Source of the DNA: Actinomycetes bacterium
GTDB taxonomy: Bacteria; Actinomycetota; Actinomycetes; Mycobacteriales; Mycobacteriaceae
Reading direction: 5' to 3'
NCBI GenBank assembly: GCA_023432405.1
Contig: JAEYUQ010000001.1
Span: 24,396-88,395 of the forward strand
Length of the DNA: 64,000 nt
The notes beneath the pieces were generated by a model. The model did no database searches. It was not told the origin of the DNA and worked only from the letters and a program-made list of their open reading frames with translations. Of the stretch, positions 35,985-44,132 are shown in pieces; within the stretch, counting starts at the first letter, position 1; each line of letters opens with the position of its first letter. Position numbers and translations under genes: made by a program.

Positions 35985-36773
35985 ATGCGCATTGCTCGTA
36001 TTGCAACTCCTGAGGCCTTGACCTTTGCCACAGTGGAATCTGACGGCACTTTCAGAGCTATTGCTGGTCACCCCTTTCAGGAACCTCAGTACACAGGGAA
36101 AACCTATACGGCTCAGGATGTGAGGCTTTTAGCCCCAATCCTGCCGAGCAAAATTGTGGCTATGGGGTATAACTACCGAGATCACGTTGCTGATATGGCT
36201 CAGCGCACTGCTCCCGTCACACCCCCTAGCCTGTTTTTGATACCGCCCACGGCTGTTATTGGGCCGGGCGCTGCGATTAAAATTCCGGATTTTGCCAAGC
36301 AGGTGGAGTTTGAAGCAGAACTGGGACTTGTGATTGGAAAACCTGTGAAGAACGTCAAGAAAGAAGAGTGGCGTTCTGCTGTGTTGGGGTTCACTATTGT
36401 CAATGACGTCTCTTCCCGCAGTTTGCAGTTCAGCGACGGGCAGTGGGCGCGTGCGAAAAGTATAGATACTTTCTTGCCCATCGGCCCCTGGATTGAGACG
36501 GACGTGGACAAGTTTGATCTGGAGAATCACCCTATCAAGGCTCATCTCACCCATGATGGGCACACGGACACTAAGCAAGATTCCAGTACACGTCACATGA
36601 TTATGAGTCCAGGGGAGATCATTGAGATGATTTCTGCCTCCATGACTCTTCTGCCTGGAGATGTTATTGCTACTGGATCGCCCGCTGGAAATGCTGAGAT
36701 GGTACCGGGGGACACCATCACCATTGAGGTTCCTGGGCTTGGAGAACTGACTAATCCAGTGACTCGTGCCTAA
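35985..36773 (+). CDS. Fumarylacetoacetate hydrolase family protein
   Basis: A 262-residue protein of the FAH/HpaG family, which hydrolyse, decarboxylate or isomerise 2-oxo or diketo acids using Mg2+. Metal-binding acidic residues are in VEFEAELGLVIG and VNDVSSRSLQF, with the motif MGYNYRDH at the start of the domain and LLPGDVIATGSPAGN near the end. The substrate is not predictable. A homologue sits between leuB and gltX in mycobacteria and corynebacteria. A TAGTGT box lies 11 nt upstream of the ATG. Confidence 0.85.
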   Translation: MRIARIATPEALTFATVESDGTFRAIAGHPFQEPQYTGKTYTAQDVRLLAPILPSKIVAMGYNYRDHVADMAQRTAPVTPPSLFLIPPTAVIGPGAAIKIPDFAKQVEFEAELGLVIGKPVKNVKKEEWRSAVLGFTIVNDVSSRSLQFSDGQWARAKSIDTFLPIGPWIETDVDKFDLENHPIKAHLTHDGHTDTKQDSSTRHMIMSPGEIIEMISASMTLLPGDVIATGSPAGNAEMVPGDTITIEVPGLGELTNPVTRA

Positions 36774-36783
36774 AGAGAATGGT

Positions 36784-36813
36784 GGTTCTAGAGGCCTAGG
36801 TTCTAGAGGCCTA
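36784..36813. repeat. Tandem 15-bp direct repeat at the 3' end of the isochorismate synthase gene
   Basis: GGTTCTAGAGGCCTA occurs twice head to tail. The second copy includes the stop codon and the last codons of the minus-strand gene. Each unit contains the palindromes TCTAGA and AGGCCT, so the pair can fold. Confidence 0.8.
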
Positions 36814-37927
36814 GGGCGCGCAGGATTGTTTTCAGCTTTGCGTTTGTCTCCTCCAGCTCAGAGTCTGGGTTGGAGTTCGCCACAATTCCTCCACCTGCCC
36901 AAGCCCGGGCCGTTGTGCCGTCTCCAGATACTTCGGCACAGCGGATAGCCACCATATACTCGCCGTCGCCGGTCCTGTCAGACCAACCGACGGCTCCAGA
37001 ATAGAAGCGCCGAGGGGCTTCTATCTCCTGAATAATGCCCTCTGCCAGTTCAGTGGGGGTACCACAAATGGCAGGGGTGGGGTGGACCCTCAATGCAAGT
37101 TCCAAAGCAGTAAGACCTGGATCTTTCAAGGTTCCCACAATAGGAGTAGCAAGATGCCACACCTCATTAGTGCGGGTGAGTTCGGGCCTGTCCGGAACGT
37201 TGAGGTGGGTACACAATGGAGCCAGAAGACGGTGTAAATGCTCCACTACATAACGATGTTCTGCTAGGTCTTTTGCTGAGCTGAGAAGCTGTTGTGCAGT
37301 CTGGGTATCAACCTCCGGGTCTGAACTTCTCGGCGCTGATCCAGCCAGAGGGTAGGCCGAGACGTTTGGGCCCTGTTTCTTCACTAACACTTCTGGAGAA
37401 CAGCCCACCAACATGGCACCGGGAACACCACCCGGGGTGAGATCCGCAATGAAGCCGTCCCGGTGATAGGAGGTATCAATGAGACGAGCTGCCACCAATC
37501 GTGGATCCACCGGCGTGTCAAAGGTGATGTCCACTGCTCTGGCCAGCACCACCTTGTCAAGGGCGGTGCGCTCTATAGTGCGCACCGCTGCTGCAACTCG
37601 CTGTCTGTGTTCCTCAGGGCTAGGCTCAAAACCAGCTACGCGAGCCCGTAACACGGATCCAGGCCCGTGCCGATAATAGGCGTGAGGTTCCAACGTGGCG
37701 TCTTCACGGATGATACTTTCCGGAACTGTCAACGCAGCAGGGGAGTTGAGGTCAAAGGGGAGTGCTCCTACCACCATCTGCACGCTGCCCTTGCGTAAAA
37801 GGTCAATGGCCTCCTCGGGATCACTGATACCCTGGCGGCTACCCTGTGTGCGAACGGAGCCCGTTCGACGAGATAACAAGAAGTCCGGGGCAGTAGATGG
37901 ACGATGAGCACATGGGGAGTCAGACAC
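36803..37927 (-). CDS. Isochorismate synthase (MenF/EntC family)
   Basis: The enzyme converts chorismate to isochorismate, for menaquinone or for salicylate/catecholate siderophores. The 374-residue protein has the chorismate-binding core: AMLVGCSPEVLVKK, AYPLAGSAPRSSDPEVD, HLATPIVGTL, HPTPAICGTPTELA and GWSDRTGDGEYMVAIRCAE with AGGGIVANSNPDSELEET. No other men or siderophore genes are nearby; menaquinone is the more likely use. The GTG start lies 8 nt after TACACT and has no ribosome binding site, so it is leaderless. It diverges from gltX. Confidence 0.88.
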   Translation of the reverse strand: MSDSPCAHRPSTAPDFLLSRRTGSVRTQGSRQGISDPEEAIDLLRKGSVQMVVGALPFDLNSPAALTVPESIIREDATLEPHAYYRHGPGSVLRARVAGFEPSPEEHRQRVAAAVRTIERTALDKVVLARAVDITFDTPVDPRLVAARLIDTSYHRDGFIADLTPGGVPGAMLVGCSPEVLVKKQGPNVSAYPLAGSAPRSSDPEVDTQTAQQLLSSAKDLAEHRYVVEHLHRLLAPLCTHLNVPDRPELTRTNEVWHLATPIVGTLKDPGLTALELALRVHPTPAICGTPTELAEGIIQEIEAPRRFYSGAVGWSDRTGDGEYMVAIRCAEVSGDGTTARAWAGGGIVANSNPDSELEETNAKLKTILRALGL

Positions 37928-37935
37928 GGCACACC

Positions 37936-37941
37936 AGTGTA
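37936..37941 (-). promoter_or_regulatory. -10 element, leaderless isochorismate synthase gene
   Basis: Minus-strand TACACT, 8 nt before the GTG at 37927. It is only 5 bp from the oppositely oriented gltX -10 box. Confidence 0.5.
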
Positions 37942-37946
37942 CCGGC

Positions 37947-37952
37947 TACCAT
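37947..37952 (+). promoter_or_regulatory. -10 element, leaderless gltX
   Basis: TACCAT, 7 nt before the gltX ATG at 37960. AAGGG between them is too close to the ATG to be a good ribosome binding site. Confidence 0.5.
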
Positions 37953-37959
37953 AAGGGAC

Positions 37960-39450
37960 ATGACTTCAGACGTTCGCGTTCGCTTTTGTCCCTCGCCTAC
38001 TGGCACTCCACACGTAGGAATGGTGCGCACTGCTCTCTTCAACTGGGCGTATGCACGGCATACCGGGGGAAAACTGATTTTCCGTATCGAAGATACCGAT
38101 GCTGCTCGGGACTCCGAGGAGTCTTACCAAGCTATTGTTGATTCCCTCACGTGGCTGGGCTTGGATTGGGACGAGGGCGTCGTCAAGGGAGGTCCACATG
38201 AACCTTACCGGCAGTCTCAGCGGATGGACATTTACAAAGATGTCCTTCAAAAACTTATCGACGCCGGTGAAGTCTATCCTGCCTATTCCACTGCGCAGGA
38301 GGTGGAGGAACGGCATAAGGCGAAAGGTGAGGATCCTAAACTGGGTTATGACAACTTTGACCGTGACCTCACCGAGGAACAACGCGCAGCTTTTGAGGCA
38401 GAAGGACGCAAGCCGGTATGGCGCTTGAAGATGCCTCAGAAGGATTGGCGCTGGTATGACCTGGTGCGCGGTGACATGGAGTTTAAAGCTGCCACTCAAC
38501 CAGATTATGTGGTTGCTCGTTCCACGGGGGATCCGCTCTACACATTGGTTAATCCTGTGGACGACGCCCTCATGGGTATCAATTATGTGTTGCGCGGCGA
38601 GGATTTGCTGCCCTCGACGCCGCGACAGTTGGCGCTGTACGAGGCTCTTCAGCGCATTGGGGTGGCCAAGGAAATCCCGCAGTTTGGCCACCTTCCCTTT
38701 GTGATGGGCGAGGGTAACAAGAAGCTGTCTAAGCGTGACCCTCAGTCCAATCTGTTTAACCATCGCGACGCTGGGATTATCCCGGAGGGCATGATTAACT
38801 ACCTAGCTCTTCTGGGGTGGTCCCTCAAGGGAGACCGTGACATTTTTACCCGGGATGAACTAGTGGAGAACTTTGATGTTGCGGATGTCCTAGGTAACCC
38901 TGCACGCTTTGACCAGAAGAAGCTGGAGGCCATTAACGCGGATCATATACGCCTTCTGGAGTCTGATGACTTCGAGCAGCGCCTGCGCCAGTATTTGACT
39001 GAGTACACAGATTTTCCGGCTGACTATCCTGCGGACAAATTCGCCTTCGCTGCCACCCTTGTGCAAACCCGCATCAAGATGCTGGGAGATGCCTACGATT
39101 TGCTGAAGTTCTTGGCCGTGGCAGATGGTGATCTCACTATTGACGAGAAGTCTGCAAAGAAGAACCTCAAAGACGATGCCGTGGAGTATCTCAAGGAAGG
39201 CGTGGAGGTCTTAGAGCAGGTATCCACTTGGGACGCAGAGCATATCGAGGCGGCACTGCACACTCGGCTCTTGGATGAGCTGGAGTTCAAACCTCGAAAG
39301 GCTTTCGGCGCGCTACGAGTAGCGGTGACGGGGGCTGCGGTGTCTCCACCGCTGTTTGAGTCTATGGAGCTTCTCGGGAAGGAATCCACGCTCGCCAGGA
39401 TGAAAGCAGCCCAGAAATTTACTCCCTGGAGTCCCGAGACAGCTTCGTAG
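37960..39450 (+). CDS. gltX: Glutamyl-tRNA synthetase
   Basis: GltX charges tRNA-Glu and, in organisms with GatCAB, usually also tRNA-Gln. The 496-residue class I synthetase has the HIGH-type motif SPTGTPHVG (12-20) and the KMSKS-type motif KKLSKRDPQSN, plus RIEDTDAARDSEESY. Start ATG 37960 matches the family N-terminus VRVRFCPSPTG; an in-frame ATG at 37897 lies within the divergent gene. tRNA-Gln and tRNA-Glu genes follow within 170 bp, and gatCAB is in the same window. Confidence 0.96.
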   Translation: MTSDVRVRFCPSPTGTPHVGMVRTALFNWAYARHTGGKLIFRIEDTDAARDSEESYQAIVDSLTWLGLDWDEGVVKGGPHEPYRQSQRMDIYKDVLQKLIDAGEVYPAYSTAQEVEERHKAKGEDPKLGYDNFDRDLTEEQRAAFEAEGRKPVWRLKMPQKDWRWYDLVRGDMEFKAATQPDYVVARSTGDPLYTLVNPVDDALMGINYVLRGEDLLPSTPRQLALYEALQRIGVAKEIPQFGHLPFVMGEGNKKLSKRDPQSNLFNHRDAGIIPEGMINYLALLGWSLKGDRDIFTRDELVENFDVADVLGNPARFDQKKLEAINADHIRLLESDDFEQRLRQYLTEYTDFPADYPADKFAFAATLVQTRIKMLGDAYDLLKFLAVADGDLTIDEKSAKKNLKDDAVEYLKEGVEVLEQVSTWDAEHIEAALHTRLLDELEFKPRKAFGALRVAVTGAAVSPPLFESMELLGKESTLARMKAAQKFTPWSPETAS

Positions 39451-39527
39451 AGAGTAGCTGTGGAGAAATACTGTAAATCGTGGCTCAACTGACTGGAGAG
39501 CCCCACTTATTCCCCTGAACTGGCGAT

Positions 39528-39557
39528 TTGGTTGCTTCAGTGGCTTATGGTTATAGT
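39528..39557 (+). promoter_or_regulatory. Promoter of the tRNA pair
   Basis: TTGGTT (39528-39533) and TATAGT (39552-39557) with an 18-bp spacer, about 60 bp before tRNA-Gln. Confidence 0.5.
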
Positions 39558-39619
39558 ATTCCTCGTTGTTCACGGCCTGGTAGTGACTGTATTGCCACCC
39601 CCAGGGACTGTGTGAGCGA

Positions 39620-39691
39620 TGGCCTATGGTGTAATTGGCAACACAACGGTTTCTGGTACCGTCATTCTAGGTTCGAGTCCTGGTAGGCCAG
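39620..39691 (+). tRNA. tRNA-Gln (anticodon CTG)
   Basis: The acceptor stem TGGCCTA (39620-39626) pairs with TAGGCCA (39684-39690), with discriminator G. The anticodon stem ACGGT/ACCGT encloses loop TTCTGGT, anticodon CTG at 39653-39655. The T arm has GGTTCGAGTCC. The 3' CCA is not encoded. Confidence 0.95.
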
Positions 39692-39715
39692 CAGCGATGT
39701 AATCGCTAGTTCTAT

Positions 39716-39788
39716 GCCCCGTTCGTCTAGCGGCCTAGGACGCCGGCCTCTCACGCCGGTAACACGGGTTCAAATCCCGTACGGGGTA
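39716..39788 (+). tRNA. tRNA-Glu (anticodon CTC)
   Basis: The acceptor stem GCCCCGT (39716-39722) pairs with ACGGGGT (39781-39787), first pair G-U. The anticodon stem CCGGC/GCCGG holds loop CTCTCAC with anticodon CTC at 39750-39752. The T arm reads GGGTTCAAATCCC. It lies 24 bp after tRNA-Gln, probably on one transcript. Confidence 0.95.
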
Positions 39789-39794
39789 CAAGGT

Positions 39795-39829
39795 AATGGC
39801 TGGTGCAGAAATGCACCAGCCATTTTTTA
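39795..39829 (+). terminator. Intrinsic terminator after the tRNA pair
   Basis: A 13-bp perfect stem, AATGGCTGGTGCA (39795-39807) with TGCACCAGCCATT (39812-39824), GAAA tetraloop, then a run of Ts. It can also serve the convergent binding-protein gene that ends at 39854. Confidence 0.9.
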
Positions 39830-39853
39830 TTGTGCTGTGGAAAACAGTGAGCC

Positions 39854-40798
39854 CTAGCTGTCTTTCAGAAACGCCTCCAATTTCTGTGCTCCCTTCACCG
39901 CCAGAGGAGTAGCTGGTTCCCCAAAGAGAAGCGGCATGGAGATTATCGTGTTGTTTTTGATCGCGGTAATAGTGTCGGCTCCCGGAAGTGCCCTGACGGT
40001 TCCCTCAACGTCTGGCTCATTGGAGTGGAGGATGAGGATGACATCGGGGTTTTTGGCAACCAGTTGTTCTGCACTAATCTCAAAGACTCGTTGGTTTTCA
40101 TCACCAAATACATTCGTGAGCCCCACGGACTCCACCACCGGGTTAGACATGGAATCTCGTCCGTAGGCGTACAGAGTGCTGCCCGCAGTGCCTGGGTACA
40201 GCACTGCTACTGTTTTCCCCTGACCAGCCTGTTGATCTAGTCTTTCTACCTGCTCGGACAAATCTTTCTTCACAGCATCTGCACGATCTTGCACATCAAA
40301 AATTGTGGCAAAGAGATCCACTTCCTCATAGACGGTATTCCATGAGGCATCTTTGACCGCACCACAAAACACCGGCTCCATAAACACAGGAATATCGCCC
40401 ATTGTCTGCGGATTAACGGTGTCGGTTTCCCCAATAACAGCATCCGGGCGCTCAGCCATAACGGCTTCTTTGCTGATCTGGAGATGTCCAGAACTGTTGA
40501 GGCGCTCCGAGAGTGTGGGAATCTGGCCGAGTTGTTTATTCACCTCCGCAGAAAAGTACTCCTCGGGAAAGAAGCCTGCCTTTGCAACAACCTTGTCTAA
40601 GACACCAAGAGCTGACAGAGCTGGCACGGGAGAGGAGCTTTGAAGGACAACCCTGTGTGGAGCCTCGCTCAAAGTAAAAGTCTTGCCGCAGTTCTCCACT
40701 GTATAGCCAGATGCAGTGGAGGTTTCTGTAGGTCCTGTGCAGGCAGCTAGCGTGGTGGCACAGGCAACAGTGACAAGAGTTGCAATGATGTGTTTCAT
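39854..40798 (-). CDS. Metal-chelate ABC transporter substrate-binding lipoprotein
   Basis: A 314-residue periplasmic-binding-type protein of the helical-backbone (TroA/FhuD-like) family. Signal peptide with lipobox LAAC (C20), then the family pattern APHRVVLQSSSPVPALSALGVLDKVVAKAG and ERPDAVIGE, and LVAKNPDVILI in the C-lobe. The ligand may be an iron-siderophore, heme or cobalamin; sequence alone does not decide. It is the last gene of permease-ATPase-binding protein, with an ATGA overlap to the ATPase. Confidence 0.88.
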   Translation of the reverse strand: MKHIIATLVTVACATTLAACTGPTETSTASGYTVENCGKTFTLSEAPHRVVLQSSSPVPALSALGVLDKVVAKAGFFPEEYFSAEVNKQLGQIPTLSERLNSSGHLQISKEAVMAERPDAVIGETDTVNPQTMGDIPVFMEPVFCGAVKDASWNTVYEEVDLFATIFDVQDRADAVKKDLSEQVERLDQQAGQGKTVAVLYPGTAGSTLYAYGRDSMSNPVVESVGLTNVFGDENQRVFEISAEQLVAKNPDVILILHSNEPDVEGTVRALPGADTITAIKNNTIISMPLLFGEPATPLAVKGAQKLEAFLKDS

Positions 40799-41505
40799 CG
40801 ACGAAGCCTTTCAAAGTGAAGGTGATGTGGGGTTCGGTGAATACCTACATGGTAAATAGGCTCCAAGATCTCGGGAACCAGAACGTCCTGGGGGCACCCA
40901 GAGGCCAGAACGCGACCGTCGGCAAGCAGAAAGACGGTGTCGCAGAACTCTAAAGCCTGGTTGAGGTCATGGAGAACAAGGGTAGTTGAGCCCCTTCGTT
41001 GGGCGATGAGGCCAAAGAGCTCTAATTGGTATCTAATGTCCAGGTTGTTGGTAGGTTCATCGAGAAGCAAGTAGGGGGTTTCCTGGATGAGTGCTCGGGC
41101 AATCATGACTCTCTGAAGCTCCCCACCAGAAAGCTGTGAAAGAGGGGAACGTGCTTTGACGAGGAGCCCTACATTATCCAGGACCTGAGTGATGAGCTCC
41201 TCACGAGAGTCACCGTAGGGGAGGCGACCCAAAGCAGCACATTCAGCAACCGTCATTGCGGGAATTTCTCCGGTGTGTTGGACAACAACTGCCACTTTTC
41301 GGGCCAAAGCCTGCCCCCGAAGATGGGTGTACCCGTCGATGGAAATCTCGCCGGAGGTTGGTGTAAGACCACCATAAATGCAGCGCAGAAGGGTTGTTTT
41401 GCCTGAACCATTAGGGCCGACGAGACCTACAACCCCCTTGTCGGGAATAGTGACAGACACCGAATGGAGAATGTTTTTAAAACTGAGATTAGTCACCGTA
41501 ATCAT
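40795..41505 (-). CDS. Metal-chelate ABC transporter ATP-binding protein (FecE/FepC type)
   Basis: The 236-residue ATPase has Walker A GPNGSGKTT, signature LSGGELQR, Walker B LLLDEPTNNLD and switch motif VLHDLN. The DEPTNNLDIRYQLE stretch is typical of siderophore and vitamin B12 importers. It overlaps the permease and the binding-protein genes by 4 bp each. Confidence 0.92.
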   Translation of the reverse strand: MITVTNLSFKNILHSVSVTIPDKGVVGLVGPNGSGKTTLLRCIYGGLTPTSGEISIDGYTHLRGQALARKVAVVVQHTGEIPAMTVAECAALGRLPYGDSREELITQVLDNVGLLVKARSPLSQLSGGELQRVMIARALIQETPYLLLDEPTNNLDIRYQLELFGLIAQRRGSTTLVLHDLNQALEFCDTVFLLADGRVLASGCPQDVLVPEILEPIYHVGIHRTPHHLHFERLRR

Positions 41506-42644
41506 AGGTCGGCTCTCATTCTTCTCACGAGAACCAACAGGAATGGGGCTCCCACTAAAGCTGTGAGGATACCAATAGGAATTTCCTGAGGAGCCACAAT
41601 AGTGCGAGAAATGATATCCGCCAGCACTAACAGAGTGGCTCCAATGAGCGCCGATACTGGGATGAGATCACGGTGGCGTCCCCCTACTAAGCGCCGAGCA
41701 AAATGGGGAACGATAAGGCCCACGAAACCAATAGAACCTGACAAAGCCACCACGGCTGCAACGAGAAGGCAGGACAACACGACAAGGAGTCCTCGCAGAC
41801 GGTTGGGGTTAATTCCCAGGGTGAGAGCGGCATCATCGCCGATTGTCAGGGCGTCGATACGGGACCCCAGAAACCAGATTCCACAGGTGACAATCACGAC
41901 AATCCCCACTGTGGCGCCGAGAATAATGCTCCATTGTCCCAGGGCAAGAGAGCCCAGCAGCCAGAACATGACCGAGCGAGCCCCTTCTGCGGTGTCAGAG
42001 GCAAAGACTAAGAAACTGGTGGCTGCAGAAAGCGCGTATCCTACGGCGATTCCTGCCATAAGGAGTCTGACTGCTGTGAGTTTTCCTGCTGTTCTGGCCA
42101 CGGTAAACATGAGCAGAGCGGCAAGCAGAGCACCGATAAAAGCTGACAGCTGAAGGGCAATCTCACTGGCCCCAACTCCTACCCCAAAGAGAATGGTGGC
42201 AGCCGCCCCGGTGGAAGCTCCTGAGTTGATGCCCAAGGTGTACGGGTCTGCCAACATATTGCGCACCACAGCCTGAAGAACCGCACCTGCAACGGCAAGG
42301 CCAGCACCAACTGCAACGGCCAGGATGAGGCGTGGAGTCCGGATATTCCAGATGATTGTGTCTTGGGTTGTCATGTCTGCAGGTAAGCTGCCAGCGAAAA
42401 GCCGATGATGAAATACCGTTAGTACCTCTGAGGGGGAAATCGGTGTAGGGCCTACAAGGAATCCCAGGGTCAGGGCGCCGAGGAGAGCAAGGAGGGAAAG
42501 AATACTCCATGCCCACGTGCGCCTACGACGCCGCTGAAACCCCAGAGCATCGGTTGTGGTGTGGGGCAATACTCCTGCTACGGAATCTGAGCGTGGAGTA
42601 TCTCCAGAGGAACGCCGAGCCCCAAGTATCTTAAGCACGCACAT
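41502..42644 (-). CDS. Metal-chelate ABC transporter permease (FecCD family)
   Basis: A 380-residue membrane protein with about nine to ten hydrophobic segments after a basic, soluble N-terminus of 45 residues. FecCD hallmarks are TPRLILAVAVGAGLAVAGAVLQ, NMLADPYTLGINSGAS and GSIGFVGLIVPHFARRLVG, which contacts the ATPase. A single permease gene implies a homodimer. It is the first gene of the operon and diverges from the LDH-family gene, 44 bp apart. Confidence 0.92.
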   Translation of the reverse strand: MCVLKILGARRSSGDTPRSDSVAGVLPHTTTDALGFQRRRRRTWAWSILSLLALLGALTLGFLVGPTPISPSEVLTVFHHRLFAGSLPADMTTQDTIIWNIRTPRLILAVAVGAGLAVAGAVLQAVVRNMLADPYTLGINSGASTGAAATILFGVGVGASEIALQLSAFIGALLAALLMFTVARTAGKLTAVRLLMAGIAVGYALSAATSFLVFASDTAEGARSVMFWLLGSLALGQWSIILGATVGIVVIVTCGIWFLGSRIDALTIGDDAALTLGINPNRLRGLLVVLSCLLVAAVVALSGSIGFVGLIVPHFARRLVGGRHRDLIPVSALIGATLLVLADIISRTIVAPQEIPIGILTALVGAPFLLVLVRRMRADL

Positions 42645-42675
42645 AGGCTAGCAGGGGGCGAAAGAAGATAGTGGT

Positions 42676-42681
42676 TACAGT
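42676..42681 (+). promoter_or_regulatory. -10 element, leaderless LDH-family gene
   Basis: TACAGT, 7 nt before ATG 42689. This supports that start over the in-frame GTG at 42671, which would lie upstream of the box. Confidence 0.5.
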
Positions 42682-42688
42682 TGAGACC

Positions 42689-43666
42689 ATGAGAACAAAC
42701 AAACTTGTATGCGTGGGACTAGGCCACGTGGGTTCCTATGTTTTAAGTTACGCTATGGAATCGGGACTTTTTGCTGAGATTGCCACCATAGATACCGCAC
42801 CCGGTGTGGCTTATGGTGAGGCTCTGGATCAAAGCCAATCCACAGGGGTTCCAGGTACTGATTATGTGGATGTTCATGAGGGCACCTATGAGGATTGTGT
42901 TGATGCGGACATCATCATTGTTGCTGCGGGTGCTTCTATTCTGCCTGACCCCGAGCATCCGGATCAGCTCCCAGATCGCGCGTCCCTAGCCGCGTTGAGT
43001 GCTGGTGTGGTTCAGGACGTCATGAGTAGCATTGTGCAGTACACGCGTGACGCCATCATCATTTTCATTACGAACCCTCTGGACGCCGTGGTGCATCTAG
43101 CGCACGAGTTGTCTGACTACCCCGAGGAGAAGTTGTTTGGAACTGGCACCATGCTGGACTCTTCTCGGCTGCGCTGGATTGTCGCTCAGGAACTGGGTAT
43201 TGATCCCAAGTCGGTGACCGGGTACATGATGGGAGAGCACGGTTTTACGGCGGTTCCGGTTCTGTCTCGTCTTAATGTGCAAGGCGTCTCCTGGGAGGAG
43301 TTAGAAACCTGGCACGGCAAGCCACTACCGTCTCCTGAGGACATCCAACAGGCAGTGGTGCAATCTGCTTACGATGTTCTCAACGCAAAGGGGTGGACGA
43401 ACGCCGGAGTTGCTCGCTCGGCCATCGCTTTGTCCCGAGCGGTTCTTCTCGAGCAGCACTCGGTGCATCCGGTGTGTACCTTGTTGCACGGCGAGTATGG
43501 CCTTGACGACGTCTCTCTCTCCATGCCAGCAGAAATCGCGCGGACGGGAATTGTGCGGCGTCTTCCGCCCCGCCTTAATGAATGGGAACTGGAGAAGTTG
43601 AGCGAATCTGCGCAGTACATCCGTCAGACTGTGCAGACCATGCGGGCATCCTTACCCCTTAGTTGA
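42689..43666 (+). CDS. L-lactate / L-2-hydroxyacid dehydrogenase (LDH/MDH superfamily)
   Basis: The 325-residue protein has the NAD loop GLGHVGSYV, ITNPLDAVVHLA, the substrate-carboxylate Arg in LDSSRLRW and the catalytic His in MGEHGFTAVP. The active-site loop (GASILPDPEHPDQLPDRASL) is longer and unlike the usual lactate GQRPGE or malate GxxRxPG forms and somewhat recalls L-2-hydroxyisocaproate dehydrogenases. The substrate is therefore uncertain; lactate is the default guess. No permease or regulator is co-transcribed. Confidence 0.85.
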   Translation: MRTNKLVCVGLGHVGSYVLSYAMESGLFAEIATIDTAPGVAYGEALDQSQSTGVPGTDYVDVHEGTYEDCVDADIIIVAAGASILPDPEHPDQLPDRASLAALSAGVVQDVMSSIVQYTRDAIIIFITNPLDAVVHLAHELSDYPEEKLFGTGTMLDSSRLRWIVAQELGIDPKSVTGYMMGEHGFTAVPVLSRLNVQGVSWEELETWHGKPLPSPEDIQQAVVQSAYDVLNAKGWTNAGVARSAIALSRAVLLEQHSVHPVCTLLHGEYGLDDVSLSMPAEIARTGIVRRLPPRLNEWELEKLSESAQYIRQTVQTMRASLPLS

Positions 43667-43809
43667 ACTGGGAAATAATGTTATAACCAGCTGTTTTCAG
43701 TGTTCATGGGGGGGTAAACCAGTGAAAACACGGTGGAACTGGGGTTTTTGCTGGTTTTCACGGCTATGGTAGGAGATGTCAGCAAGAAACCGAGCAGAGA
43801 GGAGAACGG

Positions 43810-43866
43810 ATGGCAGAACCACTTGGAAGATATGCTGTCTGGCTTCTCACTGTGAAGCGGGCCTAG
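43810..43866 (+). CDS. Possible 18-residue small protein
   Basis: ATG 43810 is preceded by AGAGGAG at 5-base spacing, one of the best ribosome binding sites in the window. The product MAEPLGRYAVWLLTVKRA ends at TAG 43864-43866. It is short and unrecognised, with a hydrophobic centre and basic end. No gene follows on this strand, so it is not an obvious leader peptide. It could be a small protein or chance. Confidence 0.3.
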   Translation: MAEPLGRYAVWLLTVKRA

Positions 43867-43869
43867 CCA

Positions 43870-44073
43870 TCATCCGAGATCTCCCCTAGACACAAACAGA
43901 GTGCGGGGCAAAGGAGCTTCCCGGGGATAGCCGGACAGTAAGACTTCCAGACCAGCGCGGTTCATGTTTATCTTCGGCCCGGCCTCCACTGTTAAACCGC
44001 AGACGTTGCCAGGAGTGAGCATGAACTCCGGTAACGATACTTCTGCTACCGCGTCGGCAAGTTCGACGAGCAT
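43870..44073 (-). CDS. Possible 67-residue hypothetical protein
   Basis: An ATG-initiated ORF on the minus strand with no ribosome binding site and no recognisable domain. The sequence is not strongly biased in composition. It lies downstream of the LysP-like gene and its hairpin. I cannot exclude a random ORF or a gene remnant. Confidence 0.25.
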   Translation of the reverse strand: MLVELADAVAEVSLPEFMLTPGNVCGLTVEAGPKINMNRAGLEVLLSGYPREAPLPRTLFVSRGDLG

Positions 44074-44104
44074 GGATCGCGCGAAACATATAACAGCAAG
44101 ATAA

Positions 44105-44132
44105 GCCCTGCACCACGAGCTAGGTGCAGGGC
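44105..44132 (-). terminator. Hairpin downstream of the LysP-like permease gene
   Basis: GCCCTGCACC (44105-44114) pairs perfectly with GGTGCAGGGC (44123-44132), 8-nt loop. On the minus strand it is followed by TTATCTT, a weak T-rich tail. Confidence 0.55.

Noticed and set aside
39620..39788. tRNA genes as an integration site for a mobile element
   Set aside because: No integrase, direct repeat of the tRNA 3' end or foreign gene lies nearby.
39854..42644. Possible siderophore biosynthesis-uptake cluster together with the isochorismate synthase
   Set aside because: No other siderophore genes are present, the two loci are separated by gltX and tRNAs, and menaquinone synthesis explains the synthase better.
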